Source of the DNA: Desulfofustis sp.
Lineage (GTDB): Bacteria; Desulfobacterota; Desulfobulbia; Desulfobulbales; Desulfocapsaceae
DNA length: 7,226 nucleotides
Assembly (NCBI GenBank): GCA_030145365.1
Contig: JAQYVS010000238.1
Coordinates: forward strand, 1 to 7,226
Reading direction: 5' to 3'
Shown: positions 1 to 5,446 of the stretch, in pieces
Layout of the letters: each line of letters begins with the position of its first letter
Numbering within the stretch: position 1 is the stretch's first letter
Program-made: the position numbers and the translations under genes
Notes under the pieces: model-generated
The model's database searches: none
What the model saw: the letters and a program-made list of their open reading frames with translations, nothing else
Told to the model about the DNA's origin: nothing

Positions 1-192
1 AGAGCATGGTTTGGCAAACAGCAGGAACCGTGGCCAGACGAGCAGTACACTGGCAGGTTTGAAACTCGCCTAATGCTTCTAGTACCTCCTCTTATCACTG
101 CTTTCATCGTCATAGCCGCCGGGGTGGTGGCTAATGCTCAGATCAGCCCGTTAGCCTGGGTCCGTTTCATTGTCAGGGGGTACACCCTGTGA
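1..192 (+). CDS. Antiporter-like membrane subunit of complex I/Mrp family, C-terminal end only
   Basis: Frame 1 is open from the first base of the window to a TGA at 190-192, giving 63 residues; the start lies upstream. The fragment begins RAWFGKQQEPWPDEQ, a charged loop like those near the C-terminus of NuoL/NuoM/MrpA/MrpD proteins. A hydrophobic helix follows (about residues 25-47, LMLLVPPLITAFIVIAAGVV), then a short tail ending VRFIVRGYTL. Proteins of this family are ion-translocating subunits in the cytoplasmic membrane. The stop overlaps the GTG start of the next gene, another member of the same family, so the two are almost certainly cotranscribed and translationally coupled. Which subunit this is cannot be decided from the tail alone. 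Confidence 0.7.
   Translation, partial: RAWFGKQQEPWPDEQYTGRFETRLMLLVPPLITAFIVIAAGVVANAQISPLAWVRFIVRGYTL
175..180 (+). promoter_or_regulatory. Ribosome binding site for the second antiporter-like subunit
   Basis: AGGGGG lies inside the end of the preceding gene, 8 bases before a GTG at 189. This supports the GTG over the in-frame ATG at 213 as the start. The start codon overlaps the upstream TGA, a usual coupling arrangement. Confidence 0.6.
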
Positions 193-1895
193 TTTCCGCT
201 GATATTCAGGCCATGGGCCATGCTTTATTCCTGTCATTGGTGGCAGGAACACCCCTGCTGATGGCAGCAGCTTGCTGTACTCCGATGAAGAAAACAGTTG
301 CACGATGCCTCCCCCTGGCCGCAGTACCTGCTTTTGTTATTGCCTTAACAGCACCAGTTGATCTGGTGGCGGAAATAGGCTGGTTTTTTATGGGTGGTCG
401 AATGGGACTGGATGAAATTGGCCGCATTTTTCTCTGTCTCTCTGCCTTCATCTGGTTTCTGGCAGGTTTCAGCAGCCGAAGTGTGCTGAAAAATAAACAG
501 GGACAGACTCATTATCTATTTTTCTTTCTGACCAGTATGGCCGGCAACTTCGGACTTATTCTCGCCCGTGGTCTGCTCGGTTACTATCTCTTCTTTGCTC
601 TGATGAGTTTTGCCGCCTATGGTCTGGTAATTCAAAAAGGGACCGAGGAAGCCAGGAAAGCCGGGAGAATTTATCTCATTCTGGTGATGATTGGCGAAAT
701 TGCTCTGTTTACCGCGCTGATTATTCTGGCACACAAGAGTGGCAGCCTTGCTATTGACGATATTGCAGGTGTTTCTTATCAGCCTCTGGTCCTTGTTCTT
801 TTGTTTATCGGCTTTGGTGTTAAAATAGGTGTTCTTCCTCTCCACGGCTGGATGGTGCCGGCCTACCAGGCAGCACCTATTCCGGCGGCTGCTGTTCTTG
901 CAGGAGCTATGGTCAACGCAGGCATCCTGGGCTGGCTGCGTTTTCTGCCCCCCGGTTTCACATCCTGTCCTCAAGGGGCAGTGCTCTTTATTGCTGCCGG
1001 TGCACTTGCCGCGGTTTATGGGGTTATTACCGGCCTGAATCATAAACAGGCGGGAGCTGTGCTTGGTTGTTCAAGTATCAGCCAGATGGGGCTGATAACC
1101 GTTATTTTCGGCCTGGGCCTTCTTGATCATGATGCGGGATTTCAAGCCACACCGGTTCTTATCCTGTATGTGGTAAATCATTCTCTGGCTAAAAGCAGTC
1201 TGTTCTTTGGCTATGATTTTGCTGCAAGTCGAGGCAGGATGTTATCGCATCTGCAGATGGCTGCTATCCTGCTGCCCGCCCTGACCCTGGCAGGTCTGCC
1301 ACTTACCGGTGGTGCAATTGCCAAGAATGCATTCAAGGAATTGACAGTAACCCTTGGTGAACCCTGGTATGAACTGAGCACCTTGTTTTTGCCCATAACA
1401 GCGATGGGTACAACTATGCTCATGCTCCATTTTATCTGTGTGCTCAAGCGTATGGAAAAGAGTGGCAATTCAGATAGAGCCGGAAGCAGGATAGTTTTCA
1501 CGGTCAGTTTCATTGCCACAGCAATAACTCTCTGGCTATGGCCTGCAGCCGGGATTTTCGCGAGCCATTCCCTTGCCGGCATAAAACTATGGCAGGCTTT
1601 TTGGCCGGTTGTGGGCGGCTGTCTGCTGTTCCTGGCCTGGCGTCGAATCTTTTCCAGGGAGAAACCAACCCTCAATGATCAAAATAAACAAACCACTTTT
1701 GACACTATTTTGTTTACAATTGTGAATCTTTTGCAGGAAAAAGAATGGCAAACTCCACAACAGGGCAAATTCCTCTCTTACCTGTCAGGATTTGTGCCAC
1801 AACTGCGAAGATCGGAAAAAATCATGGGGAGATGGAAGGTGGTAGGGCTGTCTTATCTTCTACTTTGTCTCTGCCTGCTTTTTTGGCTGTTATGA
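189..1895 (+). CDS. Proton-conducting transporter subunit (NuoL/M/N-MrpD-like), 568 aa
   Basis: Polytopic membrane protein of the complex I/Mrp/group 4 hydrogenase antiporter-like family, expected in the cytoplasmic membrane as part of an ion-pumping complex. The family core is clear: GFGVKIGVLPLHGWMVPAYQ at 208-227 with the TM7 lysine K212, AAPIPAAAVLAGAMVNAG (228-245), and VNHSLAKSSLFF (329-340) with H331 and K335. Another lysine is K379 in the GGAIAKNAF segment. At the TM5 position where relatives have W-E-L-M-S the sequence reads FFALMS, so the channel glutamate is replaced by A137. The usual MVK lysine of the next helix is N243. After the core there is a polar stretch (about 485-550) and a final hydrophobic helix (551-568). 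The GTG start overlaps the stop of a related subunit; no redox subunit follows. It could belong to an Mrp-like, formate-hydrogenlyase-like or unclassified complex; family confident, complex not. Confidence 0.85.
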   Translation: MISADIQAMGHALFLSLVAGTPLLMAAACCTPMKKTVARCLPLAAVPAFVIALTAPVDLVAEIGWFFMGGRMGLDEIGRIFLCLSAFIWFLAGFSSRSVLKNKQGQTHYLFFFLTSMAGNFGLILARGLLGYYLFFALMSFAAYGLVIQKGTEEARKAGRIYLILVMIGEIALFTALIILAHKSGSLAIDDIAGVSYQPLVLVLLFIGFGVKIGVLPLHGWMVPAYQAAPIPAAAVLAGAMVNAGILGWLRFLPPGFTSCPQGAVLFIAAGALAAVYGVITGLNHKQAGAVLGCSSISQMGLITVIFGLGLLDHDAGFQATPVLILYVVNHSLAKSSLFFGYDFAASRGRMLSHLQMAAILLPALTLAGLPLTGGAIAKNAFKELTVTLGEPWYELSTLFLPITAMGTTMLMLHFICVLKRMEKSGNSDRAGSRIVFTVSFIATAITLWLWPAAGIFASHSLAGIKLWQAFWPVVGGCLLFLAWRRIFSREKPTLNDQNKQTTFDTILFTIVNLLQEKEWQTPQQGKFLSYLSGFVPQLRRSEKIMGRWKVVGLSYLLLCLCLLFWLL

Positions 1896-1914
1896 CCTTG
1901 AAACAGCTGCCGAG

Positions 1915-3120
1915 TCAGCTTTCCAGATAGGTTTTAAGTTTTACTAGTCCCTCTTGAATTAAATCGAGATTAATCCCCGAGTAGGCAAGACGCACATACT
2001 GTTTTGTTTCGCCAGGTAGAGGAGTGCCGAAGTGTGCTCTGGCACACATTGAAACTCCTGTGTTCTCTAAAATGGCTGACAGAAAAACCTGATAGTCATT
2101 GAAACCCTTGTTAGCCATGGCTACTGTGACCTCGGGATATAAATAAAAAGTTGCATTCGGGCGATAGCAGAACACTCCTTCGATATCGGCAAGTAGGTCG
2201 ACGCAAAGGTCACGGCGTTCCCGCAAAACTTTGAGGATATTGAGTACTTCTCCCTGGTCACCATTCAGGGCTTCCAAGGCAGCATATTGGACGAAATGAT
2301 TTGTGCAGGATTCATCATTTACATTGAGTTTACCAATCACATCAATGATTTTTTTCGGCCCCAGGGCAGCCCCGATGCGCCATCCGGTCATTGCGAACCG
2401 TTTGGAAAAGGTATATAGGATTACACTTCGCTCCTCCATGCCCGGTTCAGAAATCAGCGAGGCAGATTCACCGTCATAGCGAATATCATAGTAAGCTTCA
2501 TCAAGCAGCACGGTGAGATCATGCTTTACTGCCAGTTCTGCAATTCGGTGCCGGTCTTCCGGGTTGCATTCTGCACTGGTTGGGTTGTGCAGATCGTTTA
2601 CGATCAGCAGTCTTGTGCGTTCAGTAATAGATGCCTCGAGTCCCTCAATATCGAAAGTAAAGTTTCCATCTCCCGGAACGGTTCCGTACGGAACTGATAT
2701 ACCGCCATGAAATTCTATTTGGGATTCATAAATCGGGAAACCAGGATTAGGGTAGAGCACTTCGTCTCCCGGATTCATAAGAGTAAGGAGAAACTTTGCA
2801 ATAACCGGCTTGCCTCCAGGTTGAACAGCTACGTTATCGATTGTATAGTCAGTGCCTCGGGTACGGTTAAAATCATCCGCAAGAGCTTCACGCAGCTGCG
2901 GAATCCCTGCATTAGCTGTATAGCCGGTTCTACCTTCCTGTAACGCCCGACAAGCTGCTTCAGCGATGTTATGAGGTGTCTTCAGGTTAAGATCTCCAAG
3001 GTGAAAGGGGTAGACCTTGTTACCTCCAGCAGTATGCGCCGCTGCCTGGGCAGCTACTACGAATGCTGTTTCTATCCCAAGTTTTTCGATCCTGTCTGCT
3101 AACGTAATAGTGGTACTCAT
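1915..3120 (-). CDS. Class I/II PLP-dependent aminotransferase, 401 aa
   Basis: Cytoplasmic fold-type I aminotransferase that moves an amino group between an amino acid and a 2-oxo acid using pyridoxal phosphate. Family marks in order: GRTGYTANAGIPQLREAL (63-80), PNPGFPIYES (124-133), N179 in LHNPTS, D207 and Y210 in DEAYYDI, the Schiff-base lysine K240 in TFSKRFAMTGWRIG with R248, and R377 in YVRLAYSG, which should bind the substrate carboxylate. The length is normal for the AspC/AAT subgroup. The usual NPTG loop reads NPTS (S182), a mild variation. The gene ends 19 bp from the convergent antiporter gene and begins with ATG behind only a weak purine stretch (GAGAG). It points away from the deoR-panB gene set. 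An amino donor or acceptor such as valine/2-oxoisovalerate would link it to PanB, but the sequence does not show the substrate; aspartate, alanine or aromatic specificity is equally possible. Confidence 0.9.
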   Translation of the reverse strand: MSTTITLADRIEKLGIETAFVVAAQAAAHTAGGNKVYPFHLGDLNLKTPHNIAEAACRALQEGRTGYTANAGIPQLREALADDFNRTRGTDYTIDNVAVQPGGKPVIAKFLLTLMNPGDEVLYPNPGFPIYESQIEFHGGISVPYGTVPGDGNFTFDIEGLEASITERTRLLIVNDLHNPTSAECNPEDRHRIAELAVKHDLTVLLDEAYYDIRYDGESASLISEPGMEERSVILYTFSKRFAMTGWRIGAALGPKKIIDVIGKLNVNDESCTNHFVQYAALEALNGDQGEVLNILKVLRERRDLCVDLLADIEGVFCYRPNATFYLYPEVTVAMANKGFNDYQVFLSAILENTGVSMCARAHFGTPLPGETKQYVRLAYSGINLDLIQEGLVKLKTYLES

Positions 3121-3178
3121 TTAGGCTCTCATGATTTGTTATTTAACTAGGTAAATATCGTTTCAAATATTGACTGCT

Positions 3179-3205
3179 ATTATACAAAGTCATTTTTTTC
3201 TACAA
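3179..3205 (-). promoter_or_regulatory. Candidate aminotransferase promoter
   Basis: On the minus strand a perfect TATAAT occupies 3179-3184, about 58 bases upstream of the ATG. The only -35-like hexamer nearby is TTGTAG (3200-3205), with a short 15-base spacer and three of six consensus matches, so recognition would rely on the -10 box. The predicted leader is around 50 bases. Sequence resemblance only. Confidence 0.4.
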
Positions 3206-3258
3206 TATCCTACCCAACTATTCAAGCCGGATTTGTAAAAGTTTCTATTGTAAACCAT

Positions 3259-3278
3259 GATAAACTCGTAAAAAGGTC
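3259..3278. repeat. Extra arm of the hairpin repeat, probably a remnant of a second copy
   Basis: The stretch GAT-AAAC-TCGTAAAAAG-GTC closely matches the reverse complement of the right arm of the neighbouring palindromic element (GAT-GGCG-TCGTAAAAAG-TCC at 3401-3420), sharing GAT and the ten bases TCGTAAAAAG. It stands 13 bases outside the left end of that element and has no partner arm of its own. It could be a truncated copy or an outer terminal inverted repeat giving a larger element of about 162 bp. Confidence 0.45.
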
Positions 3279-3291
3279 ATTCAAAGTTTAA

Positions 3292-3420
3292 GATGGCTAA
3301 GTCAAAAAGTTCGATATACAAGGCGTAGTGTGTTTCTCTGGCCCTCAGCAATACATGTGGTATGTTGAGGTTCTGAGAAAAACCTACAACGAAGGAGATC
3401 GGACTTTTTACGACGCCATC
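3292..3420. repeat. 129-bp long-hairpin (REP/MITE-like) intergenic element
   Basis: The two halves fold on each other over the full length. GATGGC (3292-3297) pairs with GCCATC (3415-3420). AAAAAGTTCGAT (3304-3315) pairs with ATCGGACTTTTT (3398-3409), with one G-T wobble. TTTCTC (3333-3338) pairs with GAGAAA (3375-3380). CCTCAGCA-a-TAC (3343-3354) pairs with GTATGTTGAGG (3360-3370) around the loop ATGTG. The unpaired blocks between the stems are of matching size (17 and 17, 4 and 4 bases). There is no open frame of note. From memory, intergenic repeats with the same ends (GATGGC and a TTTTTACGAC-GCCATC side) are common in Desulfobacterota; copy number here cannot be checked. The structure fits a non-autonomous mobile element or REP-type repeat. 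Confidence 0.65.
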
Positions 3421-3509
3421 AACCATAAATTCGCCCAGAATCCCTTTTTCCAAGATGTTTCCTGAATCTCATATATTCTCAATTCCAACTCAAATACGGA
3501 TATTTTTCC

Positions 3510-3538
3510 TTGACTTCTTGTGATCGTTTGTGATTACT
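3510..3538 (+). promoter_or_regulatory. Candidate promoter of the DeoR-family gene
   Basis: TTGACT (3510-3515, five of six matches to the -35 consensus) is followed after 17 bases by ATTACT (3533-3538), a poor -10 box. Transcription would begin near 3545. That leaves a short leader before the ATG at 3574 and makes the upstream in-frame GTG at 3520 an unlikely start, because it lies inside the promoter. Confidence 0.35.
3518..3534 (+). promoter_or_regulatory. Candidate DeoR operator: TTGTGAT tandem repeat
   Basis: TTGTGAT occurs at 3518-3524 and again at 3528-3534, exactly 10 bp apart, so both copies face the same side of the helix. They lie between the candidate -35 and -10 boxes, the usual place for an autorepression site. 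A related TTGTGA is found at 4438-4443 in front of panB. Binding by the adjacent regulator is inferred. Confidence 0.35.
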
Positions 3539-3573
3539 TGGCTAGAAGAATGATAGTACACGGGGTCGTATTG

Positions 3574-4374
3574 ATGACTTTCACTCAAAAAAAATCACAT
3601 ATTATTCCTATTCAGCGCCGCAGCCAGATTATTGAACTAATCCGGCTAAAAGGTTTTGTTTCTGTTCGGGAACTGTCTGAAAATGTCGGTGTTTCACTGC
3701 CGACCATTCGGCGGGATCTTGCGTGCATTACTAAATCCGGTATCATTCAACGGAGCCATGGTGGCGCCACATTGACGTCAATCCCTGGAACAACCTTCGA
3801 ATCGGACTATCAGACAGCATCCCAAATCGCCCGGAAAGAAAAAGCCGCCATTGGCAAGTTCGCTGCTGGCCGGCTGAAGGATAACCAAAGTGTTATTTTT
3901 GATTCTAGCTCCACCGTCTACGAAGCAGCATGCCAGGTAGTGGAAAACGGCTTGATACTCACTGCTGTAACCAACGATCTTAGAATTGCAAAGTTATTTG
4001 CAGGAAGTCCGTCAATCCATCTGATGGTCTGCGGCGGTTCTCTTAGGCGAGGATCTTACTCCCTTCTTGGAGAACCTGGAACGAGCTTTCTCCGGAACCT
4101 CCACGTAGATGTGGCACTGATGGGTATTCACGCTATTACTGACACAAGCTACTGTGACACCTCACTGGATGTCGCTTATACAAAACGGTATATGTCTGCA
4201 GCCGCCCAGAAAGTCATTATCCTGGCCGATGCCTCTAAATTCGGAGCAGTGGCATTCTTCGATGCTTTCAGTGTTGAAAAATCTTCTGAAATCATAACTG
4301 ATCGCCTCCCTGACCCGGCCATCAGCAGATCTCTGGCACAGAAAGGAGTCTCTCTTACCCTTGCAGGTGACTAA
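3574..4374 (+). CDS. DeoR-family transcriptional regulator, 266 aa
   Basis: Cytoplasmic DNA-binding repressor of the DeoR/GlpR type, normally released by a phosphorylated sugar or similar metabolite. The N-terminal winged helix-turn-helix spans about residues 14-65 and contains VRELSENVGVSLPTIRRDL and the family signature RSHGGA (60-65). The C-terminal sensor domain follows: IFDSSSTVYEAA (108-119) with the substrate-loop serines and threonine, VTND (132-135), VCGGSLRRGSYSLLGE (152-167), and ILADASKFG (216-224). The open frame extends upstream to a GTG at 3520, but that codon sits in the candidate promoter/operator. The ATG at 3574 has GGGG 8 bases before it and gives a usual family length; the ATG at 3550 is an alternative. 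It precedes panB by 127 bp on the same strand and is the natural candidate to regulate it and the larA-like gene. The effector is unknown; four-carbon acid-sugar clusters often use this family. Confidence 0.88.
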   Translation: MTFTQKKSHIIPIQRRSQIIELIRLKGFVSVRELSENVGVSLPTIRRDLACITKSGIIQRSHGGATLTSIPGTTFESDYQTASQIARKEKAAIGKFAAGRLKDNQSVIFDSSSTVYEAACQVVENGLILTAVTNDLRIAKLFAGSPSIHLMVCGGSLRRGSYSLLGEPGTSFLRNLHVDVALMGIHAITDTSYCDTSLDVAYTKRYMSAAAQKVIILADASKFGAVAFFDAFSVEKSSEIITDRLPDPAISRSLAQKGVSLTLAGD

Positions 4375-4440
4375 AACAGCTAACCTGAATAAACGGGAAT
4401 TTTAAACGACCTTCCCAACCCCGACTTTCAAGCTTCGTTG

Positions 4441-4454
4441 TGAAATGTATTTCA
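4441..4454 (+). promoter_or_regulatory. Palindrome TGAAAT-GT-ATTTCA upstream of panB
   Basis: A perfect 6+6 inverted repeat with a 2-base centre lies 47 bases before the panB start codon and directly after TTGTG. The core GAAAT-NN-ATTTC recurs at 5373-5384 in front of the larA-like gene. About 0.01 further copies of a ten-base core would be expected by chance in a window this size, so a shared protein-binding site is likely. The protein is not identified; the neighbouring DeoR-family regulator is the first candidate. Confidence 0.45.
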
Positions 4455-4486
4455 TGGGTGTTAGTAGGACGAGTAGCAATTATTGG

Positions 4487-4494
4487 AAAAGGAG
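4487..4494 (+). promoter_or_regulatory. Ribosome binding site fixing the panB TTG start
   Basis: AAAAGGAG is followed by a 7-base spacer and then TTG at 4502. This is the strongest Shine-Dalgarno sequence in the neighbourhood. The in-frame ATG at 4445 has none and lies within the upstream palindrome. Confidence 0.75.
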
Positions 4495-4501
4495 AAGTAC
4501 A

Positions 4502-5329
4502 TTGAAAAAAAAACTCACGCGCTTTGATCTGCAGAAAATGAAAGATGACGGTCAAAGAGCCGTCTGGATGACTGCTTATGACTATGTCACGGCCCAGCTG
4601 GCTGAAGAGGCAGGTATGGATATGCTGTTGGTGGGAGATAGTCTGGGGATGGCAGTCTACGGATATTCCGGCACCGTTCCCGTAACCATGGATCAATGCA
4701 TATATCACACTGAGGCCGTCCGTCGTGCTGCACCAAACACTTTCATCATTGGCGACATGCCCTTCGGCTCCTATCAGGCAGGGATGTCATCTGCATGTGA
4801 AAATGCTATTCGTTTTCACAAAGAAGCGGGTGTAGACTGCATTAAACTGGAGGGTGGGACGCGGGTTGCAGATGTTATTAAGGCTATCAGTGACGGTGGT
4901 ATGCTGGTGATGGGACATGTAGGCCTTACACCCCAGAGCTCCGGTGCTCAGGGCGGGTTTCGTGCCCAGGGGCGAACTGTGGATAGTGCCAAAGCTATAA
5001 TCGAAGATGCCAAGGCTGTTTATGAGTCAGGGGCTTTTGCTCTACTCGTGGAGGGAGTTCCCCCGGAAGTGACTCGGTTGATCTGTGATGCCTTACCCAT
5101 TCCTGTGTATGGTATCGGCGCCGGGGATTGCCATGGCCAGGTAATGATCTGTTCAGACATCCTCGGTCTTTTCCAGGCATTTACACCTAAGTTCGTCAAA
5201 CGTTACGGCAACGTAGCAGAAGAATACCGAAAAGTTTTTGCCGCTTATATCGATGACGTGCGAAAAGGGGAGTTCCCCGGCGAAGAACACGTCTACCGGA
5301 TGATAGACGGTGAAGCAGATAAACTTTAA
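4502..5329 (+). CDS. panB: 3-methyl-2-oxobutanoate hydroxymethyltransferase (ketopantoate hydroxymethyltransferase), 275 aa
   Basis: Transfers a hydroxymethyl group from 5,10-methylenetetrahydrofolate to 2-oxoisovalerate, giving ketopantoate, the first committed step to pantothenate; cytoplasmic, Mg-dependent TIM barrel. The family residues are all present: TAYDY (24-28), the metal aspartates D46 in LVGDSLGM and D85 in GDMPF, K115 and E117 in IKLEGG, GHVGLTPQS (138-146), the catalytic glutamate E184 in LLVEGVP, YGIGAG (203-208) and FPGEEH (258-263). Length matches the family (about 260-280). The start is TTG with a very good ribosome site. Usual neighbours panC and panD are absent; instead the gene stands between a DeoR regulator and a LarA-type racemase, 117 bp from the latter. 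It may therefore be a second, pathway-specific copy. The possibility that it works on another 2-oxo acid, or in the retro-aldol direction, is inference. Confidence 0.93.
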   Translation: MKKKLTRFDLQKMKDDGQRAVWMTAYDYVTAQLAEEAGMDMLLVGDSLGMAVYGYSGTVPVTMDQCIYHTEAVRRAAPNTFIIGDMPFGSYQAGMSSACENAIRFHKEAGVDCIKLEGGTRVADVIKAISDGGMLVMGHVGLTPQSSGAQGGFRAQGRTVDSAKAIIEDAKAVYESGAFALLVEGVPPEVTRLICDALPIPVYGIGAGDCHGQVMICSDILGLFQAFTPKFVKRYGNVAEEYRKVFAAYIDDVRKGEFPGEEHVYRMIDGEADKL

Positions 5330-5359
5330 ATGAAGGAATTGTAATACAGCATAGTGATC

Positions 5360-5395
5360 AGTACCATTATATGAAATTCATTTCGTGAAGGTACT
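5360..5395 (+). promoter_or_regulatory. Nested dyad upstream of the larA-like gene
   Basis: AGTACC (5360-5365) and GGTACT (5390-5395) are perfect inverted repeats. Inside them, GAAAT-TC-ATTTC (5373-5384) repeats the core of the palindrome in front of panB. The centres of the two dyads fall within about 1.5 bases of each other. The site lies in the 117-bp gap between panB and the larA-like gene, about 50 bases before that start codon. It may be an operator; a weak mRNA hairpin is also possible. There is no T-run, so it is not a typical terminator. Confidence 0.45.
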
Positions 5396-5446
5396 TATCC
5401 AACCATTTTTAAAAGTTCCGATCTATTCGGGTTAGGGGATACTACC

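Larger units (their letters stand above)
3121..3573. other. Divergent intergenic region, 453 bp
   Basis: This gap separates the aminotransferase start (minus strand) from the DeoR-family gene (plus strand). It holds a candidate minus-strand promoter near 3179-3205, an AT-rich spacer, a degraded repeat arm (3259-3278), a 129-bp hairpin repeat (3292-3420), an AT-rich stretch of about 90 bp in which I see nothing specific, and the candidate deoR promoter and operator (3510-3538). I found no convincing small gene, tRNA or riboswitch in it. Confidence 0.6.

Noticed and set aside
516..1043. Long minus-strand open frame (175 codons) inside the antiporter gene
   Set aside because: It is antisense to a clear membrane-protein gene, its translation is polar with no recognisable motif, and no ribosome site was seen.
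1905..1920. AGCTG-CCGAGT-CAGCT hairpin between the convergent antiporter and aminotransferase genes, as a bidirectional terminator
   Set aside because: The stem has only five pairs, a mismatch follows, and there is no proper T-run on either side; the gap itself is just 19 bp.
3491..3501. CAAATACGGAT repeated at 3491-3501 and 6771-6781, as a possible shared operator
   Set aside because: Several 11-base repeats are expected by chance in a 7-kb window, and the flanks differ.
3520..3573. GTG at 3520 as the DeoR-family start
   Set aside because: It falls between the candidate -35 and -10 boxes, has no ribosome site, and the extra 18 residues precede the normal family N-terminus.
4445..4501. ATG at 4445 as the panB start, adding 19 residues
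   Set aside because: No ribosome site precedes it, it lies within the TGAAAT-GT-ATTTCA palindrome, the added residues do not resemble PanB, and TTG 4502 has an excellent AAAAGGAG.
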